From assembly GCF_934372025.1 (NCBI RefSeq), contig NZ_CAKROJ010000015.1:1-41383 (forward strand): DNA of 41,383 nt. Direction: 5' to 3'. The position numbers and the translations under genes were made by a program. The notes under the pieces were generated by a model. The model had not been told where the DNA came from, made no database searches, and worked only from the letters and a program-made list of their open reading frames with translations. This document shows positions 32,290-40,349 of the stretch, one piece after another (within the stretch, counting starts at the first letter, position 1; each line of letters opens with the position of its first letter). The stretch comes from an uncultured Blautia sp. (GTDB taxonomy: Bacteria; Bacillota; Clostridia; Lachnospirales; Lachnospiraceae).

Positions 32290-33684
32290 ATGAAAAGAGG
32301 AAGCATTTTTGAACTGAATGGCATTCCAAAGTTTCAAGAGGCACTTCCACTGGCACTGCAGCATGTAGTGGCCATGATCGTAGGATGTGTCACCCCGGCA
32401 ATCATCGTGGCTGGTGCAGTAGGTGGAGACGGCCTGAGTGCAAAGGACAGAGTTATTCTGATCCAGGCATCACTGGTAGTTTCTGCATTGTCAACGTTAA
32501 TTCAGCTGTTTCCTATCGGAAAGAAAAATGGCTTCACGCTTGGATCTGGCCTTCCAATGATCATGGGCGTTAGTTTTGCCTATGTTCCGAGTATGCAGGC
32601 AATTGCAGAGGGATATGGTATCAGTACGATCTTAGGCGCGCAGATTGTTGGTGGTATTGTGGCGTTTGTTATGGGTGTACTGGTTAAAAAGATACGAGTA
32701 TTCTTCCCGCCGTTGATCACAGGAACAGTTGTATTTACCATTGGACTTTCACTCTATCCGACTGCGATCAACTATATGGCGGGTGGAACGAGTAATCCGG
32801 ATTATGGTTCCTGGCAGAACTGGCTTGTAGCATTTATCACTCTGATCGTTGTTACGACACTGAATCATTTTGGAAGAGGTATCCTGAAACTGGCTTCAAT
32901 CCTGATCGGTATTATCGTGGGATACATTGTTGCGATTCCGTTTGGTATGATTAATCTTTCAAGTGTAGGGGCTGCAAAAGTATTCCAGCTTCCACAGTTT
33001 ACGCATTTTGGAATTCACTTTGAGATTTCAGCCTGTGTAGCAATCGGCCTGCTGTTTGCAATCAACTCTGTACAGGCAATCGGCGACTATTCTGCAACAA
33101 CGATCGGTGCTATGGACAGAGTTCCGGAAGACAGAGAACTGCAGAACGGTATCATGGCTTATGGTGTAACGAACGTGATCGGCGCATTGTTTGGAGGTCT
33201 TCCAACAGCAACTTACAGCCAGAATGTAGGTATTGTTACCACAACAAAGGTTATCAATCGCTGGGTACTCGGTCTGGCTGCGGTAATTCTTGGGGTAGCA
33301 GGAATCGTGCCGAAGTTTTCAGCTCTTCTCACAACGATTCCACAGTGTGTACTCGGAGGAGCAACTGTTTCAGTATTTGCGTCTATTGCAATGACAGGTA
33401 TGAAACTGGTAGCTTCAGCAGAGATGGATTACAGAAATTCTTCAATCGTAGGACTTGCAGCAGCAATCGGCGTAGGTGTTTCTCAGGCATCAGCAGCATT
33501 GGCAAGTTTTCCTGACTGGGTTACCACTATTTTTGGTAAATCTCCGGTTGTACTTGCAACATTGATCGCAGTTGTTCTGAATATTATTCTTCCAAAGAGC
33601 CGTGATGAGGAAAAACATGAACGAAAACTGAGAAGAAGAGTAAAAGAAAAGATCCAGCAGGATCATAAAGAATTTGATAATTAA
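32290..33684 (+). CDS. Nucleobase:cation symporter-2 family permease (xanthine/uric acid/uracil type)
   Basis: 464 residues, about 12-14 hydrophobic segments in the cytoplasmic membrane. The NAT/NCS2 signature is present as QNVGIVTTTK, together with the conserved start PLALQHVVAMIVGCVTPAIIV of xanthine/urate-type members. FAINSVQAIGDYSATT carries the substrate-site residues of the family. The C-terminus is long, basic and cytosolic. AGGAGG lies about five bases before the ATG. Among family members xanthine or uric acid is the more likely substrate, but uracil cannot be excluded. It forms a single-gene unit behind a promoter with direct repeats and ends at a bidirectional terminator. Confidence 0.88.
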   Translation: MKRGSIFELNGIPKFQEALPLALQHVVAMIVGCVTPAIIVAGAVGGDGLSAKDRVILIQASLVVSALSTLIQLFPIGKKNGFTLGSGLPMIMGVSFAYVPSMQAIAEGYGISTILGAQIVGGIVAFVMGVLVKKIRVFFPPLITGTVVFTIGLSLYPTAINYMAGGTSNPDYGSWQNWLVAFITLIVVTTLNHFGRGILKLASILIGIIVGYIVAIPFGMINLSSVGAAKVFQLPQFTHFGIHFEISACVAIGLLFAINSVQAIGDYSATTIGAMDRVPEDRELQNGIMAYGVTNVIGALFGGLPTATYSQNVGIVTTTKVINRWVLGLAAVILGVAGIVPKFSALLTTIPQCVLGGATVSVFASIAMTGMKLVASAEMDYRNSSIVGLAAAIGVGVSQASAALASFPDWVTTIFGKSPVVLATLIAVVLNIILPKSRDEEKHERKLRRRVKEKIQQDHKEFDN

Positions 33685-33693
33685 TAATTAATA

Positions 33694-33741
33694 AGGACGG
33701 AAGCTTTCTGGCATATAGGTTAGCCGGAAAACTTCCGTCCT
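33694..33741. terminator. Bidirectional terminator between permease and phosphofructokinase
   Basis: AGGACGGAAG pairs with CTTCCGTCCT, and inside it TTTCTGGC pairs with GCCGGAAA (one wobble). It lies between convergent genes, 9 bases after the permease stop. Stem length rather than a T-run is the main support. Confidence 0.75.
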
Positions 33742-33748
33742 CTGTTAT

Positions 33749-34981
33749 TTATTTACGATATACAAAGGCCGGCAGTCCGTCTTCTCCAAGAGGAACATTG
33801 ATATTTCCCTGAATAAGAGGACGCGCATATTGAATAAAAGCTTCTGTAACATCATGACCATCAGAGGTGATCCATTCAAGAGGAACAGTTTTTTCTTCAT
33901 TGCAGATTGCATTGACATCTTCCAGTCCGCATACCATCTGATAATTTCCATCAGAATCAGTCTGGCGGATAAAGGATACCATTTTGCCTGTTTCGCCGTT
34001 CAGAGCAGCCTGAACACCGAATTTTCCGGCAGAGATGGCTTCTTGCTGATCTGTTGCGGAGATCAGAGAAGCAGAGCAGCGCTGGCTTACATTAAGTTCA
34101 ACAGAACGTGCTTTGACACCGAGACGGCTGCGTACGAGATTTTCCAGATATTTTCCGCATCCAGCAAGCATTTTGTGGCCAAAGCTGTCTGTTCCGACAG
34201 AACTGTCATATTCGCAGATAAAGGTACCCTTCTCATCATGAATGCCTTCAGAAACACATACGATCAGGTTGCAGTTTTTCTCAAATGCCTTCTCAAGATC
34301 AGAGAGGAAGACTTCCTGATCAAATGCAACCTCCGGAAGGTAAATAAATAACGGGTTGTCTCCGTCATATTTGCGTGCGAGTGCACTTGCGGCAGTGAGC
34401 CATCCGGCATGACGTCCCATAATCTCGATGATGGTTACAGATTTCTTTTCGTACACGCTGGCATCGACTGTGATTTCACGAACAGTAGAAGCTACGTATT
34501 TGGCAGCACTTCCAAATCCAGGTGTATGATCAGTGTGGACCAGATCATTGTCAATTGTCTTTGGCTCACCGATTACACGAATGGAACTTCCGACTTTTGC
34601 TGCGTAGCGTGAAAGCTTGCTGACAGTATCCATGGAATCGTTGCCGCCGATATAGAAGAACCAGCCGATATTCAGCTCTTCAAATTTACGGAAGAGTGCC
34701 GGGTAGACCGGATCTTCGAGAGATTCCGGAAGTTTGTAGCGGCAGGAACCAAGATAGGCACCTGGTGTATGAGTAAGGGCTTCAAGCTTTTCTCCAGGAA
34801 GAACTTCCTTAAAATCAAGAATACAGTCATTCAGGAAACCCTCGATGCCATTTACCATTCCGTATACATGTTCAATTGCATCCGGATGAGCGAGACCTTC
34901 TGAAACAACACCATAGAGACTGCTGTTGATAACTGCAGTCGGGCCGCCGGACTGACCGACAATAAGATTTTTTTTTGCCAT
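33749..34981 (-). CDS. 6-phosphofructokinase, predicted PPi-dependent
   Basis: 410 residues from ATG 34981, with GGAGGT eight bases upstream; an in-frame upstream ATG lacks support. The fold shows QSGGPTAVIN at the phosphate-donor loop, the catalytic TIDND (142-146) and MGRHAGW. Two positions distinguish ATP from PPi enzymes. The GGDGS loop of ATP enzymes is GGNDS here (112-116), with Asp at the Gly104 place, and the GTIDND Gly124 is Lys (PKTIDND). Both favour pyrophosphate as donor. It would catalyse a reversible fructose-6-phosphate/fructose-1,6-bisphosphate step. It is a monocistronic minus-strand gene with a striking dyad in its leader. Confidence 0.88.
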   Translation of the reverse strand: MAKKNLIVGQSGGPTAVINSSLYGVVSEGLAHPDAIEHVYGMVNGIEGFLNDCILDFKEVLPGEKLEALTHTPGAYLGSCRYKLPESLEDPVYPALFRKFEELNIGWFFYIGGNDSMDTVSKLSRYAAKVGSSIRVIGEPKTIDNDLVHTDHTPGFGSAAKYVASTVREITVDASVYEKKSVTIIEIMGRHAGWLTAASALARKYDGDNPLFIYLPEVAFDQEVFLSDLEKAFEKNCNLIVCVSEGIHDEKGTFICEYDSSVGTDSFGHKMLAGCGKYLENLVRSRLGVKARSVELNVSQRCSASLISATDQQEAISAGKFGVQAALNGETGKMVSFIRQTDSDGNYQMVCGLEDVNAICNEEKTVPLEWITSDGHDVTEAFIQYARPLIQGNINVPLGEDGLPAFVYRK

Positions 34982-35012
34982 TGATATATACCTCCAGTTG
35001 GGCTTGTGATAG

Positions 35013-35039
35013 GTCACTGTTTACTCTGTTCACAGTAAC
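35013..35039. promoter_or_regulatory. 27-bp operator-like dyad in the phosphofructokinase leader
   Basis: An imperfect palindrome centred on 35026: GTCACTGT..AC at the left, GT..ACAGTAAC at the right. It lies a few bases downstream of the predicted start point of the minus-strand gene, a good place for a repressor. Confidence 0.5.
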
Positions 35040-35050
35040 ATAATAGTCTC

Positions 35051-35059
35051 ATTCTAACA
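35051..35059 (-). promoter_or_regulatory. Extended -10 promoter of the phosphofructokinase gene
   Basis: On the minus strand, TGTTAGAAT (TGn plus a 5/6 TATAAT) about 70 bases upstream of the start codon. No clear -35 is present. Confidence 0.45.
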
Positions 35060-35142
35060 TATCCAGGCAAAATCTCATAGCCATTTTTGGGGAAAAGTGA
35101 TATGATAGAGAAAAAATATATGACAACAATCTGGCAGGGGTA

Positions 35143-35151
35143 TGTTATAAT
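35143..35151 (+). promoter_or_regulatory. Extended -10 promoter of the sortase gene
   Basis: TGTTATAAT: a perfect TATAAT with the TGn extension, about 73 bases upstream of the sortase ATG. No good -35 at standard spacing, as is common for extended -10 promoters. Confidence 0.5.
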
Positions 35152-35224
35152 ACAAGGAATGCAGGTACATACTGGAGGGGATGTGTTTCCGGCATAAGAA
35201 TAAGTCCGTTTAAGGAGCAGGATA

Positions 35225-36043
35225 ATGAAAAAAAATAAAAATACCACGCAGAAACAGCCTGGACAGAAAAAAAAGAAAAGTGATGTGATGCTTACCATAG
35301 CGCTGATCATTGCGATTGCAGTATTCTTTTATGCAGCATACAATCTGTATCATATTTTTACAGAATACAAAAAAGGAACCGATGAATATAATTCAATTGA
35401 AGAAATGGCTGTTACAGAGCGTGACTCGGACAGTACAGAAGTCGCAGGCCCGGATGCAGAGCCGAAGCCTCCGCTCAATGTTGATTTTGATAAGCTTCGA
35501 AGTGTCAACGAGGATGTGATCGGCTGGATTTATGTGGATGCACTTCCGGATATCAGCTACCCGATTGTTCAGGGGACGGATAACCAGACGTATCTTCATC
35601 AGACTTATGAGAAAAATTATAACTTTGCAGGAACAATCTTTGCAGATTATGAAAATGCCAGGGACTTTAGTGACTGTAATACACTGATATACGGACATAA
35701 TATGAAAAATGGTTCCATGTTCGGACATCTGAAGAAATTCAGTGAAGACCAGAGCCTGTATGATAATGATAAGTATTTCTGGATTCTTACACCGGACAAA
35801 AACTATCGTTATGAGATCATATCTGCATATACGACAGGGGTAAACAGTGATACATATACATTGTTCAAAGGACCGGGAGAAGAATTTGAGGAATATCTGA
35901 AGCGTATCAAAAGCTATTCAGAAATCAAAACGAATGATACAGAACTTACGATAAAGGATAAAATTGTTACATTGTCTACCTGTACCGGCAATGAATCAAC
36001 CAGATTTGTTGTACAGGGTAAACGGGTTAATGCGGAGGGATAA
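35225..36043 (+). CDS. srtB: Class B sortase
   Basis: A membrane-anchored transpeptidase that links sorted surface proteins to peptidoglycan or pilins. 272 residues: a Lys-rich cytosolic start, one membrane segment (about 21-46), an acidic spacer and the sortase barrel. Catalytic residues are all present: His158 in YGHNM, Cys253 in TLSTC and Arg260 in GNESTRFVVQG. The pattern and insert lengths fit class B. AAGGAG is six bases before the ATG. No protein with a class B sorting signal (NPQTN-like) is encoded in this window. Three bases separate it from the sirtuin gene. Confidence 0.93.
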   Translation: MKKNKNTTQKQPGQKKKKSDVMLTIALIIAIAVFFYAAYNLYHIFTEYKKGTDEYNSIEEMAVTERDSDSTEVAGPDAEPKPPLNVDFDKLRSVNEDVIGWIYVDALPDISYPIVQGTDNQTYLHQTYEKNYNFAGTIFADYENARDFSDCNTLIYGHNMKNGSMFGHLKKFSEDQSLYDNDKYFWILTPDKNYRYEIISAYTTGVNSDTYTLFKGPGEEFEEYLKRIKSYSEIKTNDTELTIKDKIVTLSTCTGNESTRFVVQGKRVNAEG

Positions 36044-36045
36044 GT

Positions 36046-36774
36046 ATGGATGAAAAAATCGAGAAACTGCAGGAACTGATCGACAAGCATGATAACATTG
36101 TCTTTTTTGGAGGCGCCGGTGTTTCGACGGAGAGTGGGATTCCGGACTTTCGTTCGCAGGATGGGCTTTATCATCAGAAATATGATTTTCCACCGGAAAC
36201 GATATTAAGTCATACGTTTTTTTTGAGTCATCCGGAGGAATTTTATAAATTTTACAGAGATAAAATGCTCTGTGATACAGCTCAGCCAAATGCGGCACAT
36301 CTGAAACTGGCAGAACTGGAATCAGCAGGGAAGCTGAAAGCAGTGATCACTCAGAACATCGATAATCTTCATCAGATGGCAGGAAGCAGAAAGGTACTTG
36401 AGCTTCACGGAAGTGTGTATCGTAATTACTGTATGCGCTGTGGCAGATTTTTTGATTTTCAGTATATAAAGCACAGCGAGGGAGTGCCGCGGTGCGAGTG
36501 TGGAGGAATAATCAAACCGGATGTGGTTCTTTATGAAGAGGGGCTGGACAACCAGACGATTGAAGAATCTGTAAGAGCCATTTCACAGGCACAGGTGCTG
36601 ATCATAGGAGGTACATCACTGGCTGTTTATCCGGCTGCAGGTCTGATTGATTATTTCCGGGGAGAGGCGCTTGTTGTGATCAATAAATCCTCTACCCCGA
36701 GAGACCGTAATGCGGATCTGCTTATTAAAGAGCCGATCGGACAGGTCTTTTCACAGATAAAAGTGAACAAATAA
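36046..36774 (+). CDS. cobB: NAD-dependent protein deacylase, Sir2 family
   Basis: 242 residues. The NAD site is GGAGVSTESGIPDFRS (22-37). TQNIDNLH and the catalytic histidine in LELHGSVY follow. The zinc ribbon is CMRC...CEC, and GGTSLAVYPAA and INKSS line the nucleotide pocket. All key residues are present, so an active lysine deacetylase/deacylase is expected, possibly acting on metabolic enzymes such as acetyl-CoA synthetase. GGAGGG is seven bases before the ATG, inside the sortase C-terminal codons, so the gene is co-transcribed with the sortase. Confidence 0.94.
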   Translation: MDEKIEKLQELIDKHDNIVFFGGAGVSTESGIPDFRSQDGLYHQKYDFPPETILSHTFFLSHPEEFYKFYRDKMLCDTAQPNAAHLKLAELESAGKLKAVITQNIDNLHQMAGSRKVLELHGSVYRNYCMRCGRFFDFQYIKHSEGVPRCECGGIIKPDVVLYEEGLDNQTIEESVRAISQAQVLIIGGTSLAVYPAAGLIDYFRGEALVVINKSSTPRDRNADLLIKEPIGQVFSQIKVNK

Positions 36775-36789
36775 GGAGAATATTGAAAC

Positions 36790-36981
36790 ATGGGACTTAT
36801 CTATGAAGTAGGAGATATTGTTACTCTGAAGAAAGGGCATCCATGCGGAAGCAAAGACTGGGAGATTCTGCGGGTAGGTGCAGATTTTCGTTTGAAATGC
36901 ATGGGGTGCGGGCATATGATCATGGTACCGCGTAAAATGGTAGAGAAGAACACAAAAAACCTCCGAAAAAAAGAAAATTAA
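36790..36981 (+). CDS. DUF951 small zinc-ribbon-like protein
   Basis: 63 residues. YEVGDIVTLKKGHPCGSKDWEILRVGADFRLKCMGCGHMIM (given in parts elsewhere) has the DUF951 features: an SH3-like start, HPCG and a CMGC pair that may bind metal together with the first Cys. The basic tail NLRKKEN could contact nucleic acid. Family function is unknown. In many Firmicutes a DUF951 gene lies near the origin; here it follows the sirtuin gene by 15 bases, with AAGGAGA ten bases before the ATG. Confidence 0.85.
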   Translation: MGLIYEVGDIVTLKKGHPCGSKDWEILRVGADFRLKCMGCGHMIMVPRKMVEKNTKNLRKKEN

Positions 36982-36992
36982 TATTGTATTTA

Positions 36993-37032
36993 AAAAATGC
37001 TATAAAAGCCAGATGGTTTTTATAGCATTTTT
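36993..37032 (+). terminator. Intrinsic terminator of the sortase-sirtuin-DUF951 unit
   Basis: A 14-bp perfect stem (AAAATGCTATAAAA / TTTTATAGCATTTT) with a short loop, A-run before and T-run after. Confidence 0.9.
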
Positions 37033-37059
37033 GTTATATTTAATATAGAAGAGATGAAA

Positions 37060-37088
37060 TTTACTTTTGACAGACAGAATCCTATAAT
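37060..37088 (+). promoter_or_regulatory. Promoter of the unknown gene-thrE pair
   Basis: TTTACT, 17 bases, perfect TATAAT, 22 bases before the start codon. The leader would be very short, running almost directly into the AAAGGAGG ribosome site. Confidence 0.6.
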
Positions 37089-37110
37089 AAGGCACAAAGG
37101 AGGCTTTAGT

Positions 37111-37917
37111 ATGGGAACAATATTTCCAAGGGAAGAAAAGGCAGAACAGATTTTTGATAAGATTCTTGAAAATCCGGCTGCATGTGAGCGTCTGAAGGAT
37201 ACCTTTTTTGAGGCAATTCCATCTGCAGAAGAGAGTGAAGGTGCAGGAACCGATATTCCAGGAACTGTGTTTGCAGCAGCGTTATTTAACGCATATGAAA
37301 ATAAAGATCTTTCTGCATTTCTTATGGCAGTCTGTAACAACAGTATGTTTGATCTGTTAAGAAATTCTTTCCTGATACCAATCAGATTTAATGACAAAGG
37401 TGTGGAAAATCCAGTACTTCTTACAGATGATAACGGCGAACTCCTGGATGAATCTGAGAAACATCCTTACGAGAAAAAGTATCGGATGTTCCGCAGGATT
37501 TATGAAATGCAGGAGAAAATCCCGGATTATCAGATATACATGGCAGATGGATTTCGCGAGAACCACGGCTATACACACAAAGGAGAAATTGTAACAGACA
37601 AGATAGCAAAGCATACGGGAATTCTTCTCATGTTCCGTTTTCCGAAATCTTTGAAACTGGATATCAATGAAGACAGAATTTATGCCATTGTATGGGATTT
37701 CCTGATGCATTTGCAGGAAGAACTGCCGAGAGCTCTGATGTATTATGGAATCAGGGATGAAGAAGGCAAAGAAAAGAACACAGAAACATTGGGTATTTTT
37801 CTTCCATTTTATCATTTTGAGAGAAAAATGGAAAAAAACATTGAGATTGCAAATGGTATTGGACTGGGATGCCGGGAGCATATCCTGAATGAACTGAAAC
37901 GTCAGACAGGGAAGTGA
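37111..37917 (+). CDS. Unrecognised cytosolic protein coupled to ThrE exporter
   Basis: 268 residues from ATG 37111, with AAAGGAGG seven bases upstream; an in-frame ATG at 37054 has no ribosome site. I recognise no family. No signal peptide or membrane segment is visible. The N-terminal 90 residues look helical (EEKAEQIFDKILENPAACERL). LIPIRFNDKGVENPVLLTDDNGELL in the middle suggests a beta hairpin, remotely like SseB-type domains, but this is weak. The C-terminal half is mixed, with HTGILLMFRFPKSLKL and FLPFYHFERKMEKN. The gene has its own promoter and overlaps or abuts the thrE start. It may regulate or assist transport; that is inference only. Confidence 0.7.
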   Translation: MGTIFPREEKAEQIFDKILENPAACERLKDTFFEAIPSAEESEGAGTDIPGTVFAAALFNAYENKDLSAFLMAVCNNSMFDLLRNSFLIPIRFNDKGVENPVLLTDDNGELLDESEKHPYEKKYRMFRRIYEMQEKIPDYQIYMADGFRENHGYTHKGEIVTDKIAKHTGILLMFRFPKSLKLDINEDRIYAIVWDFLMHLQEELPRALMYYGIRDEEGKEKNTETLGIFLPFYHFERKMEKNIEIANGIGLGCREHILNELKRQTGK

Positions 37918-37922
37918 GTATA

Positions 37923-39251
37923 ATGCAGCAGGTGATCAGAAAAAATCATATGGATATTGCGTGGCATGAGTACACAGATGCAAATGGTGCGGAAATTCCG
38001 GTTACACAGGCCAGTCTTACGGAGAAAGCTTCTATCATCGGACGTGTCGGAATTATGTTCCTTTCCTGCGGAACCGGTGCATGGCGCGTGAGAAGTTCAA
38101 TGAATACTCTGGCAGAGGTCATGGGAATTACCTGTACAGCAGATATTGGACTGATGTCAATCGAATATACCTGTTTTGATGGAGAAAAGGGATTTACTCA
38201 GTCACTTTGTCTGACAAATACAGGGGTAAATACCTCCAAACTGAATCGGCTGGAGCATTTTATCCGTGAATTTGAAACTGATGGAAAAGACATGTCTGGT
38301 GAAGAATTACATACGTTGCTGGATGATATAGAGCGGATTCATGGACTGTACTCCCCTGCAGCCCTTGGATTTGCGGCTGCGCTTGCCTGTTGTGGATTTA
38401 CATTTCTGCTTGGCGGCGGACCGATTGAGATGTTTTGTGCTTTTGCAGGAGCCGGTTTTGGAAATTATCTCAGATGTAAATTGACAAAGCATCATTTTAC
38501 TTTGTTTCTCAGTATTGTAACATCAGTTTCGCTGGCCTGTCTGGTCTATGCGGGATTTCTTAAGATTGGTGAACTGCTGTTTGATATCTCGATTCAGCAT
38601 GAAGCCGGTTATATCTGTGCCATGTTATTTATTATTCCAGGCTTTCCTTTTATTACAAGTGGAATCGATCTTGCCAAACTGGATATGAGATCTGGAACAG
38701 AGCGGCTGATGTATGCTTTGATCATTATTCTGGTTGCAACAATGTCGGCCTGGATCATGGCTATGATTCTGCGTCTGAAACCAGTAGATTTCATCAAAAT
38801 CTCCCTTCCGATGGAATTCTGGATTCTTTTCCGGCTTCTGGCAAGCTTTTGTGGAGTGTTCGGCTTTTCAGTTATGTTCAACAGTCCCATAAGGCTCGCG
38901 GTTTCTGCCGCCACAATTGGAGCGATAGCAAATACGCTTCGTCTGGAACTTGTGGATCTGGCAGGAATGCCGCCTGCAGCAGCAGCCTTTCTTGGCGCAC
39001 TGACAGCTGGTCTCCTGGCTTCTATGATAAAAAACAAAGCAGGTTATCCACGAATCTCCCTGACGGTTCCTTCTATTGTTATCATGGTGCCGGGACTGTA
39101 TCTCTACAGAGGTTTTTATAATCTGGGAATTATGTCCCTTGCCACAGCTGCCTCCTGGTTTGCCGCTGCAATTCTTATTATAGCGGCGCTCCCTCTGGGA
39201 CTGATCTTTGCAAGAATCCTGACCGACAGGACTTTTCGGTACTGTACATGA
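37923..39251 (+). CDS. Threonine/serine exporter family protein (ThrE), fused form
   Basis: 442 residues, about ten membrane segments. The N-terminal part (IGRVGIMFLSCGTGAWRVRSSM, then LMSIEYTC and the Leu-rich loop) is the DUF1212/ThrE head. The C-terminal part (FGFSVMFNSPIRLAVSAATIGAIAN, SLTVPSIVIMVPGLYLYRG) is the DUF3815/ThrE_2 domain. Many Firmicutes and enterobacteria carry these as two proteins (YjjP and YjjB); here one chain holds both, as in Corynebacterium ThrE. I prefer ATG 37923, with AGGGA ten bases upstream, over GTG 37914, which overlaps the previous stop. Amino-acid export is likely; the substrate is inferred from family. Confidence 0.85.
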   Translation: MQQVIRKNHMDIAWHEYTDANGAEIPVTQASLTEKASIIGRVGIMFLSCGTGAWRVRSSMNTLAEVMGITCTADIGLMSIEYTCFDGEKGFTQSLCLTNTGVNTSKLNRLEHFIREFETDGKDMSGEELHTLLDDIERIHGLYSPAALGFAAALACCGFTFLLGGGPIEMFCAFAGAGFGNYLRCKLTKHHFTLFLSIVTSVSLACLVYAGFLKIGELLFDISIQHEAGYICAMLFIIPGFPFITSGIDLAKLDMRSGTERLMYALIIILVATMSAWIMAMILRLKPVDFIKISLPMEFWILFRLLASFCGVFGFSVMFNSPIRLAVSAATIGAIANTLRLELVDLAGMPPAAAAFLGALTAGLLASMIKNKAGYPRISLTVPSIVIMVPGLYLYRGFYNLGIMSLATAASWFAAAILIIAALPLGLIFARILTDRTFRYCT

Positions 39252-39284
39252 TGAGTATAAAGACACATACCGTAAAATGTCCTA

Positions 39285-39313
39285 TAGACGAACCCCTGAA
39301 AAAACGGTATACT
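39285..39313 (+). promoter_or_regulatory. Promoter of the DUF308 gene
   Basis: TAGACG, 17 bases, TATACT, 44 bases upstream of the DUF308 start and after the thrE stop. Confidence 0.5.
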
Positions 39314-39357
39314 GTTCTTGAAAAATTTTATGGTCAGGACGAAAGGAGCAGTTACTG

Positions 39358-40188
39358 ATGTGGGAAAAAATCAATAAATTTTTGAAAGGGCAGATCGTGA
39401 CGTCAATCATATATATTGCCCTTGGTGCCTGCCTGGTCTTCATGCCGGTCAGTACAGTAAATGTAATCTGTAAGTTTGTATTTGGAGTATTGCTGATTCT
39501 GGTAGGTTTGTATCATATTCTGATCTATGTGGCGGAAAAACTGAACTCTACGATCTTTGATCTTTTTTCCGGCGGTATTCTGATGGTACTCGGAATATTT
39601 TTATTTATGAATCCACAGATTGTAGTCAAGCTCCTTCCTGTGTTACTGGGTACATTTATTCTGGTGGACAGCATATGGACATTTAAAGGAAGTCTGAAAC
39701 TTAAGAAACGCGGTGCAGGTTCCTGGAAGATTCTTCTTATTGGAAGTATAATTTTTGTTGCTCTTGGTATATCGCTGGTAGTGAATCCATTTACCATGGT
39801 AAAATACACAGTGATTTTTGCCGGAGGAATATTCCTCTGTAATGGAATCATTGATCTGGTCTATCTGTTTCTTTTGAAAAAAGGCCTGAAAGAGCTGAAA
39901 CAGGATGTGGAAGCAGTGGATGCTGATGGAGAAATCATTTCTGACAGTGAAAATAAGACATCAGAAGATAAGGAAGATGGAGATGATTCTGAGAAAACAC
40001 AGGAGCCGATTCAGTCAGAGCCAGAGTATGCGCCGTGGAGTTCGCGTAACACGCAGCAGGAAACGGAATCGTCTGAAACTGTGACAGAAAGTAATGTTGT
40101 ATCAGAAGCAACGCTTACAGATGAGGAACTCTCTGATACTACAGATGAAACAGCATTTCAGTTTTTTTCCAAAAAACATAAAAAGTAA
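39358..40188 (+). CDS. DUF308 (HdeD-like) membrane protein with acidic tail
   Basis: 276 residues. The first 180 hold about six short hydrophobic segments in repeated pairs (ALGACLVFMPVS, GILMVLGIFLFMNPQIVV, FVALGISLVVNPF), the internal repeat pattern of DUF308/HdeD proteins. The last 95 residues are strongly acidic and Ser/Thr/Glu-rich (for example TSEDKEDGDDSEKTQEP), ending in a basic KKHKK. The tail is probably disordered and cytosolic. Function is unknown; HdeD in E. coli is tied to acid stress. AAAGGAG lies nine bases before the ATG. It forms a single-gene unit with its own promoter and terminator. Confidence 0.8.
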   Translation: MWEKINKFLKGQIVTSIIYIALGACLVFMPVSTVNVICKFVFGVLLILVGLYHILIYVAEKLNSTIFDLFSGGILMVLGIFLFMNPQIVVKLLPVLLGTFILVDSIWTFKGSLKLKKRGAGSWKILLIGSIIFVALGISLVVNPFTMVKYTVIFAGGIFLCNGIIDLVYLFLLKKGLKELKQDVEAVDADGEIISDSENKTSEDKEDGDDSEKTQEPIQSEPEYAPWSSRNTQQETESSETVTESNVVSEATLTDEELSDTTDETAFQFFSKKHKK

Positions 40189-40193
40189 TTTTT

Positions 40194-40226
40194 AAATACC
40201 CCGGGCCCACGGGGTATTTTCTTTTT
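40194..40226 (+). terminator. Intrinsic terminator of the DUF308 gene
   Basis: AAATACCCCG pairs perfectly with CGGGGTATTT around a GGCCCA loop, followed by a T-rich run. Confidence 0.92.
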
Positions 40227-40291
40227 TGTAAAAAATGAAAAATGAACATATTTCTTGATTTTTTATCATGGTATAAAAGTGCTGATAAATC

Positions 40292-40297
40292 TATAAT
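40292..40297 (+). promoter_or_regulatory. Candidate -10 box of the solute-binding protein gene
   Basis: A perfect TATAAT 52 bases before the start codon. No -35 box at 16-18 bases, which could mean activator dependence as in many sugar-uptake operons. No CcpA site was recognised in the 161-base gap. Confidence 0.4.
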
Positions 40298-40349
40298 AAA
40301 GACAGGTTGAAAGAGAACAAATCTTACAAAAAAAGGAGCGTTAAGTACT

